Positions 52,385-59,717 of a stretch of DNA of 64,000 nt are shown one piece after another. The DNA is from Methylococcus sp. EFPC2 (GTDB lineage Bacteria > Pseudomonadota > Gammaproteobacteria > Methylococcales > Methylococcaceae), in assembly GCF_016925495.1 (NCBI RefSeq), contig NZ_CP070491.1, positions 1,612,001 to 1,676,000 on the forward strand. The letters are read 5' to 3'. Under the pieces are notes generated by a model. The model saw only the letters and a program-made list of their open reading frames with translations. It searched no databases and was not told where the DNA came from. A program made the position numbers and the translations under genes. Numbering within the stretch: the stretch's first letter is position 1; every line of letters begins with the position of its first letter.

Positions 52385-52749
52385 GCGGCGCCTCCAAGTC
52401 CTTTCTATTCGTATTGAGGCATACGCCGCTGGATGATGGCTGCCGCGCGCGCGAGGTCCTGGATCAAGTCTTCTCGGCGGCCGCTTTCGATCAAACCGTG
52501 CGGATACTGCTGCTGGACGACGGCGTCTGGCAATTGCACCCCGGCCAGCCACTCATCACCGGCCACGAGCCGGTCACGCCTCTGTTCTCCGCCCTAAGCT
52601 TGTACGACGTCGACACGCCCTGGGTGGAACAGGAGTCCCTCGATGCTCGCGGTCTGAAGGCGGAGCACCTGGTGGTCCCGGCGCGCACCCTGACGCGTAA
52701 CGAACTGCCGACCTGGGTGGCGACTCACGACATCGTGATAGGCTGCTGA
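52381..52749 (+). CDS. tusC: Sulfurtransferase complex subunit TusC/DsrF
   Basis: A 122-residue DsrF-like subunit (SFLFVLRHTPLDDGCRAREV at the start, RILLLDDGVWQLHPGQ in the middle). It overlaps both tusD and tusB by one to four bases, so all three are tightly coupled. Confidence 0.92.
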   Translation: MSGASKSFLFVLRHTPLDDGCRAREVLDQVFSAAAFDQTVRILLLDDGVWQLHPGQPLITGHEPVTPLFSALSLYDVDTPWVEQESLDARGLKAEHLVVPARTLTRNELPTWVATHDIVIGC

Positions 52750-53045
52750 TGGCCGTTTTGCACCTGTTATATCGATCGCCCGCGGAGTCTTCGACCTGGT
52801 CACAATGCTGGGCGCGGACCGGACGGGAAGACGCGGTTTTGCTCCTGGAGGATGCGGTCTACGCCGTGGCCATGGAACCTACGCTGGAAAAACTGGCCGC
52901 AGCCTCGAAGATTTTCATACTGTCGGCCGACCTGGTTGCCCGCGGCGTGCCGAGCTCTTCCCTGCCCCAGGGCGTCGAGACGGTTGATTACGCGGGATTC
53001 GTTGAACTGACCGAGCGTTATCCGCTGAGTCTGTCTTGGTCCTAG
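52749..53045 (+). CDS. tusB: Sulfurtransferase complex subunit TusB/DsrH
   Basis: A 98-residue DsrH-like subunit (MAVLHLLYRSPAE, DAVLLLEDAVYAV, VDYAGFVELTERYPLSLSW). The final Y-x-x-F-V-x-L-x-E-x-Y-x-x-x-x-S-W is characteristic. It overlaps the tusC stop by one base and is followed two bases later by tusE. Confidence 0.92.
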   Translation: MAVLHLLYRSPAESSTWSQCWARTGREDAVLLLEDAVYAVAMEPTLEKLAAASKIFILSADLVARGVPSSSLPQGVETVDYAGFVELTERYPLSLSWS

Positions 53046-53047
53046 AC

Positions 53048-53377
53048 ATGATCGAAGTCGACGGCGTCGAAGTGCCCACGACCGATTCCGGTTTCTTGCG
53101 CGACCACCGCGACTGGACCCCACGAATCGCCGAAGAACTCGCGCGCCGCGAGGGTATCGTATTAAGCGCCGATCACTGGGAGATCGTCCACTTCATTCGC
53201 CAGTATTTCGAGCTCTACCAGCATCTGCCCAATGCGCGCATGTTCGTGAAAGCGGTGCAGAAAACCTTGGGCGAGACCAAAGGCAATTCGCGTTACCTGC
53301 ATAGGCTGTTTCCCGGTAGTGCGGTCAAATTTGCCTGCCTTATAGCCGGTTTACCCAAACCGCCGGGTTGTATCTAA
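53048..53377 (+). CDS. tusE: Sulfur carrier TusE/DsrC
   Basis: A 109-residue DsrC-family protein starting at ATG 53048. It has SGFLRDHRDWTPRIAEELA, HWEIVHFIRQYFELYQHLP and the C-terminal arm ending KPPGCI. The penultimate Cys (Cys108) is the sulphur carrier. The second Cys that dissimilatory DsrC needs ten residues earlier appears to be absent or displaced, and no dsrAB is nearby, so the tRNA-thiolation role is preferred. Confidence 0.92.
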   Translation: MIEVDGVEVPTTDSGFLRDHRDWTPRIAEELARREGIVLSADHWEIVHFIRQYFELYQHLPNARMFVKAVQKTLGETKGNSRYLHRLFPGSAVKFACLIAGLPKPPGCI

Positions 53378-53418
53378 GCGCCGGTGAAGCGCGGGCCGAA
53401 ATGTTTGTCGGCCCATCA

Positions 53419-53500
53419 TGAAAACGGGCGAGCCCTAATAGGACTCGCCCGTCAGAAGGGTGCGGCGGGTAGGCAATACCCGCCGCGGGCGCGAGGCCCG
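53419..53500 (-). terminator. Tandem hairpins downstream of pmoC
   Basis: Reading away from pmoC on the minus strand, three stem-loops occur. GCGGGC/GCCCGC is at 53484-53500, GCGGCGGGTA/TACCCGCCGC at 53462-53486, and ACGGGCGAG.CC/GG.CTCGCCCGT at 53424-53452 followed by TTTT. The last one is a terminator facing both pmoC and, more weakly, tusE. Confidence 0.75.
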
Positions 53501-53501
53501 C

Positions 53502-54281
53502 TTATTTCTTGATCAGACCCTGATCAACAGCTTCACTGATCTGCTTGCCGATCAGGTTGTTGAAGCTGCTCGTCACTTGCAGCACAACGCCCAGGATCGC
53601 CAGAGCCAACCAGCCGAAGAACACGAAGCCGTAGTGCAGCGGCGCTACGAACAACTCTTCCATGAACCAGAAGGTGTGACCCCATTCGTTCAGACCGACG
53701 TTCGGCAGAATCATGAAAGGACCGACCACCGTGATCAGGTAGGGCAGAGACAGACCCTGCGACCAGAACGGCAGACGGGTCTTCGCATACAGGAAGGCGC
53801 CGAAGCCGGTGATGATGTAGATCGGGTAGCTCAGGTAGAACTCGATGATGTGCGACGGGGTGAAGTCGGTGTCGCGCACGATCGTCTGATGCCAGGTGCC
53901 GTCCTGCTCGGTGAAGTAGGAAGCGCCCCAGTAGATGGCCCACGCATAAGCGAACAGCCAGATCAGGTGGGTGAAGTTGCGGCGCAGTTCTTCACGCGGG
54001 GTGATGGCGGCCAGGTTGCGGTCGCGGGTCTTCCAGATGTAGCCCCACAGCAGCGATGCGGTGACGATTTCCAGCACGATTTCGATGTACAGGAAGTTCA
54101 TCCAGTAGGTTTCGAATTCCGGCGCGAAAGAATCCAGACCGGCGGACCAGCCGTAAACGCCTTCGTACCAGCGTACCCACACATAGAAAACGGTGTAGAT
54201 CGCAAACGCAAAAGTCAGCCACTTGATGTCAAGCAGCGGCTTTTCCTGGGCGGCGACGCCACCAATAGTTGTTGCAGCCAT
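53502..54281 (-). CDS. pmoC: Particulate methane monooxygenase subunit C (orphan copy)
   Basis: A 259-residue integral membrane protein. The start at 54281 has AGAGGT upstream and gives MAATTIGGVAAQEKPLLD, the usual PmoC beginning. About six membrane helices are spread through residues 20-245. Blocks such as VRWYEGVYGWSAGLDSFAPE, NFTHLIWLFAYAWAIYWGAS and NVGLNEWGHTFWFMEEL are nearly those of Methylococcus PmoC as I remember it. The metal ligands Asp127, His131 and His144 are present. No pmoA or pmoB accompanies it. The C-terminal 30 residues are less typical. AmoC is less likely given the close PmoC match. The 260-bp divergent region to nadK holds its promoter. Confidence 0.94.
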   Translation of the reverse strand: MAATTIGGVAAQEKPLLDIKWLTFAFAIYTVFYVWVRWYEGVYGWSAGLDSFAPEFETYWMNFLYIEIVLEIVTASLLWGYIWKTRDRNLAAITPREELRRNFTHLIWLFAYAWAIYWGASYFTEQDGTWHQTIVRDTDFTPSHIIEFYLSYPIYIITGFGAFLYAKTRLPFWSQGLSLPYLITVVGPFMILPNVGLNEWGHTFWFMEELFVAPLHYGFVFFGWLALAILGVVLQVTSSFNNLIGKQISEAVDQGLIKK

Positions 54282-54541
54282 TGAAATTACCTCTTGTTTG
54301 GGTTGTAGATCATGCCGATGTTTTGGGGTGGTCACGACGTGGCTCCCTACTCGATCGACGTCGCTATGACCGGGGGCAATCAAGAATAATTCCCGAAAAC
54401 TTAAAAATAATTTCCGCTACTGGCCTTAAACCCCGAGGATCGGGCGGGATGTTTGCAAGGCCGCGGCTTCCCCGCGATCGCACGCGCCGGTATAGAATGC
54501 GGCGTAAATCCGCCCTCATCGCCAGGACCTTCGTATCCAAC

Positions 54542-55423
54542 ATGCCAACCGCTTTTCGAAATGTCGCGCTGATCGGTAAACCCGATGCCGAGCGTATCGC
54601 GGAAACCCTGCCCGCACTCTACGCCCATCTGCGTCACCGGGGTTTGAACGTCATCGTGGAAAGCGCCTGCGCGAACCTCATCGACGGCGACTGCGAAAAC
54701 CGTCCGCTCCACGACATGGGCGACGGCAGTGATCTGGCCATCGTCGTGGGCGGCGACGGCAGCCTGCTGAGTGCGGCCCGGATCCTGGCCGAGCACGAGG
54801 TGCCTCTGATCGGCGTCAACCTCGGGCGCTTGGGCTTTCTGGTGGACATCTCGCCGCAGATGGCAATCAAGAGCCTGGACGAGATCCTGGACGGCCGCTA
54901 CCGTGCCGAGGACCGCTTGCTATTGCAGGCCCGCGTCGAACGCAACGGCCGGGTGGTATGCGAGCAGACCGCCGTCAACGAGGTCGTGATCCACAGTTGG
55001 AACTCCACCAGCATGATAGAGATTGTGACCTTCATCGACGGTGTCTTTCTCAACTCGCAGCGCTCCGATGGCCTGATCGTCTCCACGCCCACCGGTTCGA
55101 CCGCGTACGCGCTGTCCGGCGGCGGGCCCATACTTTATCCGACCCTCAATGCCATGGTGCTGGTGCCGATCAATCCCCACTCGCTGACCAACCGTCCTAT
55201 CGTCATCGATGACGACAGCGTGGTGGAAATCGCCTTTCGGCCGAGCAAGCAATTTCGCGCGCGACTCGCCTGCGACAATGTCCCCCTGCCGGACGTCGAG
55301 CCGGAAGACCGCATCCGCATCGCCAGGGCGCCGCGCCCGTTCCGCATCCTGCATCCTTTGAACCACGATTTTTTCGAGATACTCCGCGTCAAGCTCAATT
55401 GGAGCAGCGGTTACCGGAGCTGA
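54542..55423 (+). CDS. nadK: NAD kinase
   Basis: A 293-residue NAD kinase that makes NADP. It has the GGDGS motif (VVGGDGSLLSAARILAEH), NLGRLGFLVDI, and SDGLIVSTPTGSTAYALSGG. The start at ATG 54542 gives MPTAFRNVALIGKPDAERI; upstream sequence in frame is unrelated. A TATAGAAT about 45 bases upstream may be its -10. RecN follows with two bases between. Confidence 0.95.
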   Translation: MPTAFRNVALIGKPDAERIAETLPALYAHLRHRGLNVIVESACANLIDGDCENRPLHDMGDGSDLAIVVGGDGSLLSAARILAEHEVPLIGVNLGRLGFLVDISPQMAIKSLDEILDGRYRAEDRLLLQARVERNGRVVCEQTAVNEVVIHSWNSTSMIEIVTFIDGVFLNSQRSDGLIVSTPTGSTAYALSGGGPILYPTLNAMVLVPINPHSLTNRPIVIDDDSVVEIAFRPSKQFRARLACDNVPLPDVEPEDRIRIARAPRPFRILHPLNHDFFEILRVKLNWSSGYRS

Positions 55424-55425
55424 AC

Positions 55426-57096
55426 ATGCTGTGCAATCTGACCATCAAGGATTTGGCCGTGGTCGCCTCGCTCGATCTGAATTTCGAGCCCGGTCTCACG
55501 GTATTGACCGGTGAAACGGGGGCCGGCAAATCCATTTTGCTCACCGCATTGGGCCTGGCTCTGGGCGAGCGTGCCGACGCCGGCTATATCCGTCCCGGTG
55601 CAAACAAAGCTGAAATCAATCTCGCGTTCGATCTGGCCGATAGCGGGGAAGCCCGCAACTGGCTGTCGGAAAACGACCTGCTCGACGAAGAGGAAACCTG
55701 CTTCATACGCCGGGTGGTCAGCCTGGACGGACGTTCCAAGGCCTATATCAACAATCGTCCCGCGACCCTGCAATCGCTGCAGGAGCTCGCGTCAAAACTG
55801 GTCGAAATCCACGGCCAGCACGCTCACCTGCATTTGCTGCAAGCCGGCGAGCAGCGCCGCATTTTGGACGAGTCGTCGGGCAACCGGGCCTTGCTGGAAC
55901 GCCTGGCTGCGGTCTTTGAAAATTGGCGCGTCGTGAACTCCACCCTGGAGGCGGCCGCTCGCCTGGCGCAAGAAGGCGCCGCCCGCGAGGAGCTTTTGCG
56001 CTACCAGATCGAGGAAATGGAGCAGCACGACATCGAGTCCCTCGACTATGAGGCCTTGTCCGAAGAACAGACCTTGCAGGCCAACGTAGGCCGAATACTG
56101 ACGAGCGGACAAGCGCAAGTGGAGTTGCTCTACGACGATGACAGCCATTCGGTCAATGCCCAGCTCAGCCAGGCGGTTCACGCACTCGACGAGTTGGCGC
56201 ATCTGGCGCCCGAGTTCGGCGAGATTCGGTCTTTGCTTGACGAAGCGAAGATACAGGTCAAGGAGGCTGCCCTGGAATTGCGCCATCGACTGGACAAACT
56301 GGAGGCCGACCCCCAGCGGCTGATCTGGCTGGACGACACCTTGGGTCTACTGCATCGTCTGGCACGCAAGCACCAAGTGGCGCCGCAGTCGTTGCGGGAA
56401 CACCTGGCCGGTTTGCGAGAGGAACTGGACGGCATCGAACACGGATCCGAGCGGGTCGGCGAACTGCAATCCGAGGCCTCGCGCCTCCAAGCCGAGTACC
56501 GGCAGTTGGCCGCCGAACTCTCTGCTCGGCGCGCACAAGGGGCCGAGCGCCTGCAAAGCCGCATTTCCGCCATCGTGCGGGAACTGGGCATGCCGCAGGG
56601 CGAATTGCGCATACAGGTGCACGCGCTGGCCGACGACACGCCGACACCGCATGGCAGCGACCAGATCGAATTTCTGGTCAGCGCCAATCCCGGCCTGCCG
56701 CCGCGCCCCTTGGGCAAGGTTGCATCCGGGGGTGAACTTTCGCGCATCAGCTTGGCGATCCAGGTCGCCGCCACCGACTCCAAGACCACGCCTACCCTGA
56801 TCTTCGACGAAGTCGATACAGGCATAGGCGGCGGCGTAGCCGAGATCGTCGGCCAGAAGCTGAGGACTCTGGGTAGCGACCGGCAGGTGTTCTGCGTCAC
56901 TCACCTGCATCAGGTCGCCGCGCAAGGCCATCATCATCTGCTGGTGGAAAAAATCAGCCTCGACGGGCATACGCAAACCGGCGTCCGCGGACTCGGCCCG
57001 GACCAGCGCAAGCGCGAAATCGCCCGCATGCTGGGTGGCGTCAAAATCACCGAGCAAACCCTGGCTCACGCCGCCGAATTGCTGGGTCTATCCTGA
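55426..57096 (+). CDS. recN: DNA repair protein RecN
   Basis: A 556-residue SMC-like repair ATPase. Walker A is in LTGETGAGKSILLTALG, then the N-terminal globular part, a long central coiled coil (about 160-370), and the C-terminal signature GKVASGGELSRISLAIQV with Walker B LIFDEVDTGIGGG. The start ATG 55426 gives MLCNLTIKDLAVVASLDLN. It is co-transcribed with nadK, a common pairing in gammaproteobacteria. It acts early in double-strand-break repair and is usually SOS induced; I see no clear LexA box before nadK. Confidence 0.95.
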   Translation: MLCNLTIKDLAVVASLDLNFEPGLTVLTGETGAGKSILLTALGLALGERADAGYIRPGANKAEINLAFDLADSGEARNWLSENDLLDEEETCFIRRVVSLDGRSKAYINNRPATLQSLQELASKLVEIHGQHAHLHLLQAGEQRRILDESSGNRALLERLAAVFENWRVVNSTLEAAARLAQEGAAREELLRYQIEEMEQHDIESLDYEALSEEQTLQANVGRILTSGQAQVELLYDDDSHSVNAQLSQAVHALDELAHLAPEFGEIRSLLDEAKIQVKEAALELRHRLDKLEADPQRLIWLDDTLGLLHRLARKHQVAPQSLREHLAGLREELDGIEHGSERVGELQSEASRLQAEYRQLAAELSARRAQGAERLQSRISAIVRELGMPQGELRIQVHALADDTPTPHGSDQIEFLVSANPGLPPRPLGKVASGGELSRISLAIQVAATDSKTTPTLIFDEVDTGIGGGVAEIVGQKLRTLGSDRQVFCVTHLHQVAAQGHHHLLVEKISLDGHTQTGVRGLGPDQRKREIARMLGGVKITEQTLAHAAELLGLS

Positions 57097-57463
57097 GCCG
57101 TCGCTCCGCCCCGACACAGAGGGCGACGACGATGGCGGATGCTCGCCAATCGGAGACCATCAGGGAACTGGCATGCCGTCTGCTAGACTTTAGCCTGGTC
57201 ACGCGGGGCGTTATCGATCGCCGAACCCTGACCGGTGCCGGATTCGCACCGCATCGATCTCGGATGCCGGGGCCACGAGCGTCGCGCTTGCCGCTTCGCC
57301 AGGACACGCGCATCCCGCCGTTGGCTTAGCCGGCCGATGGTCAATCCCGGCTCGAACCGCCGACGCTCGTGCCCTCGCCCTCGCCGGACTTTGCTATAGT
57401 TGCGCTGCGCCGCCATGAAAGGCGGGAAAGCTTATGTTAATTACCATCACCTAGGTGAGATCC
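57097..57463. other. Spacer with promoter of the glycine-zipper lipoprotein
   Basis: No supported gene in 367 bases. A TATAGT at 57395-57400, preceded by a GC-rich stretch, is a plausible -10 for the gene at 57464. GGTGA lies 10 bases before its ATG. Confidence 0.4.
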
Positions 57464-57862
57464 ATGATTAAGAAACTCTCGGTTGTTTCGGCTGTAATCG
57501 CCTCCGCGGTCATCGCTACCGGTTGTGCCACATACGGCGGGTATCAACCGGTTGTCGATACCTACAACGATCCCAACGCTTACCGTCTGCAACAAGACCA
57601 GCAGGAATGCCGTATGCTGGCCAAGGAAGCGGGCAGCACGGGCACCGAAAGCCTCAAGGGTGGCGCCGTGGGCGCTCTCGGCGGTGCCGCGGCCGGTGCA
57701 GCGATCGGCGCCATCGTGGGCAACCCGGGCACCGGCGCCGCGCTCGGTGCGGCGGCCGGCGGCATCGGCGGTGCGGGTTATCAGGGCGTAGACGCGGATA
57801 ACCAGTTCAAGCGCGCCTACATCAACTGCCTGCGTAACCGCGGACACAAAGTCGTTAATTAG
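57464..57862 (+). CDS. Glycine-zipper lipoprotein
   Basis: A 132-residue lipoprotein with a signal peptide and lipobox AVIATGC. The N-terminal block GGYQPVVDTYNDPNAYRLQQ is followed by a Gly/Ala-rich zipper (about 63-105: GGAVGALGGAAAGAAIGAIV and GNPGTGAALGAAAGGIGGAG) that could insert in a membrane. The C-terminal QFKRAYINCLRNRGHKVVN completes it. The layout is like glycine-zipper 2TM outer-membrane lipoproteins (SlyB/Pcp group). The gene at 41555 is its paralogue without the zipper. It has its own promoter and a strong terminator. Function unknown. Confidence 0.85.
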   Translation: MIKKLSVVSAVIASAVIATGCATYGGYQPVVDTYNDPNAYRLQQDQQECRMLAKEAGSTGTESLKGGAVGALGGAAAGAAIGAIVGNPGTGAALGAAAGGIGGAGYQGVDADNQFKRAYINCLRNRGHKVVN

Positions 57863-57891
57863 GTTGCCTGATCTCGTGTATTGACGCGACA

Positions 57892-57922
57892 TTAAGGGGG
57901 CGCCCAGCGCCCCCTTAACATT
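57892..57922 (+). terminator. Terminator after the glycine-zipper lipoprotein
   Basis: A 12-bp perfect stem TTAAGGGGGCGC/GCGCCCCCTTAA with loop CCA. T-run after it is poor (CATTTG), so efficiency is uncertain. It sits 13 bases before the acyl-CoA synthetase ATG. Confidence 0.75.
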
Positions 57923-57934
57923 TGTGGAGTTCCT

Positions 57935-59476
57935 ATGCTGTCCCTCGCTCATGCTTTAAAGGCCACCGCCGAACAGTACGGCGCCCAGCCGGCGGTCATC
58001 GGCATCGACCGCGTCGTGGATTATGCGTCTTTCGACGTCTCCTCGGATGCCATCGCCACCTCCCTGGTTCGAAACGGCATCGCCAAAGGCGATCGCGTGG
58101 CGCTTTATTGCATCAATTGCGCCGAATTCGCTATCGCCTATGCCGGCATCATCAAGGCGGGAGCCGCCGTGGTGCCGCTCAATCTCCTGCAACCCCCCGA
58201 CGCCTTGGCGTACATCCTCCAGGACTCCGACGCGAAAGGCTTGCTGTTCCATGCGGCATTCGCCGAACAAGCCGGCCACCTGTTGAGCAAGCTAGCCGGC
58301 TTGAGCTTTTCGATCAGCATCGGAGCGCGTATTGAAGGCTCACTGGCGTGGGAGGAGGAGGTGAGCACGCCCGTTGCACCGCCCGTGCTCAAATTCGATG
58401 CGAACGAGGATCTGGCCGCGATTCTTTACACCTCGGGCACGACCGGCAAGCCCAAAGGCGCGATGCTGACGCATGCCAACCTGCTAGCCAACGTGGACAG
58501 CGTGCACAAAGCCATGCAGTGGCGCAGGGCCGGCGATGTGGTGATCGTCGTATTACCGATGTTTCACGCCTTCGCGGCGACGGTCGGCATGTTGGCTCCG
58601 CTGTTGTGCGGCAGTGCCATCGTGCCATTACCGAAATTCGACCCGGAAGGCGTCGCCACGGCCATCGCCCGTACCCAGGCGAGCATATTTCTGGGCGTGC
58701 CCAGCATGTTCAGCGTGTTGCTGCGGCTGAAGCCCGAGCAAGCCGGCCTGTTTCAATCCCTCAGGTTCTGCGTGTCCGGCGGGGCCTCCTTGCCGGTCGA
58801 GATCCTGCGACGTTTCGAAGCCCAGTTCGGCAAGACCATCTACGAGGGTGACGGTCCCACGGAATGTTCGCCGGTCACCTGCGTCAATCCCATAGACGGT
58901 TTGGTCAAGCCGGGAACCGTCGGCCTGCCGGTACCGAATGTCGAGATGCGCATCGTGGACGACGAGGGTCGTGAACTGCCCCGCGGCGAGGTGGGTGAAA
59001 TCGCCGTGCGGGGACCCAACGTGATGAAAGGTTACTGGAAGCTGCCGGAGGCGACGCGCGAGACCTTCCGCGACGGCTGGTTTCTGACCGGCGACCTGGG
59101 CACGGAGGATGAAGACGGTTATTTCAGCATCGTGGACCGCAAGAAAGACCTCATCATCGTGAATGGCATGAACGTCTACCCGCGGATCGTGGAAGAGTCG
59201 CTCTACCGCATGCCGGGCATACGGGAAGTCGCGGTGGTCGGAGAATTGCACGGCCTGCACGGGGAAATCCCGGTGGCCTTCATCGTACGGGAAGAAGAAG
59301 GTCAACCGACTGAAGCCGACATCCGCAACTGGTGCAAGGAACATCTCGGTCGTCATGAGTTCCCGCGCAAATACGTGTTTATCCCAGAACTGCCCAAAAA
59401 TGCGGCAGGTAAAGTCCTCAAACGCGAACTGCGCAAGCACGGCGAAGTCGAGCGTGGCGTGGTGGGTTTAGAATAA
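57935..59476 (+). CDS. Long-chain fatty-acid-CoA ligase family protein
   Basis: A 513-residue adenylate-forming enzyme that activates a carboxylic acid (likely a fatty acid) with ATP and CoA. It has the P-loop LYTSGTTGKPKGAMLTH, the YEGDGPTECSPVT motif, DGWFLTGDLGTEDEDGYF, the hinge RKKDLIIVNGMNVYP and the C-terminal catalytic Lys in PKNAAGKVLKREL. The length is typical (500-560). There is no membrane segment. Substrate chain length cannot be told by eye. It lies directly behind the lipoprotein terminator. Confidence 0.9.
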   Translation: MLSLAHALKATAEQYGAQPAVIGIDRVVDYASFDVSSDAIATSLVRNGIAKGDRVALYCINCAEFAIAYAGIIKAGAAVVPLNLLQPPDALAYILQDSDAKGLLFHAAFAEQAGHLLSKLAGLSFSISIGARIEGSLAWEEEVSTPVAPPVLKFDANEDLAAILYTSGTTGKPKGAMLTHANLLANVDSVHKAMQWRRAGDVVIVVLPMFHAFAATVGMLAPLLCGSAIVPLPKFDPEGVATAIARTQASIFLGVPSMFSVLLRLKPEQAGLFQSLRFCVSGGASLPVEILRRFEAQFGKTIYEGDGPTECSPVTCVNPIDGLVKPGTVGLPVPNVEMRIVDDEGRELPRGEVGEIAVRGPNVMKGYWKLPEATRETFRDGWFLTGDLGTEDEDGYFSIVDRKKDLIIVNGMNVYPRIVEESLYRMPGIREVAVVGELHGLHGEIPVAFIVREEEGQPTEADIRNWCKEHLGRHEFPRKYVFIPELPKNAAGKVLKRELRKHGEVERGVVGLE

Positions 59477-59717
59477 ACGCGCCCCTTAGAGCCCGGCACC
59501 GTGGGTGACTCGCCGCCCAGCCTGGCTTCGTGAATTTCTAAGAACCTCATGCGGCGACTCACCCGCTCCCCGCCGCATGGGCATGCGATGAACGGCTGGG
59601 ACGGTGGCCGGAGCGAATTTCCGCTGGCGGGCGGCCGGGCACGGACCCGGGCGCCCCTGGCGCCTTGTCGAACAGCCGACTCAAGCAGACCTACATAATC
59701 TTCGGGATCCCGGATCC
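59477..59717. other. Spacer upstream of the CHASE2 cyclase
   Basis: About 240 bases with no supported gene. An in-frame GTG/ATG extension to 59604 exists but its residues are not family-like. A GC hairpin-rich part (CATGCGGCG...CGCCGCATG at 59549-59579) may be a terminator-like stem for the gene before it. Confidence 0.3.

Noticed and set aside
53048-53377. DsrC of dissimilatory sulphur oxidation
   Set aside because: The neighbours are only tusBCD, no dsrAB is present, and only the penultimate Cys of the C-terminal arm is clear.
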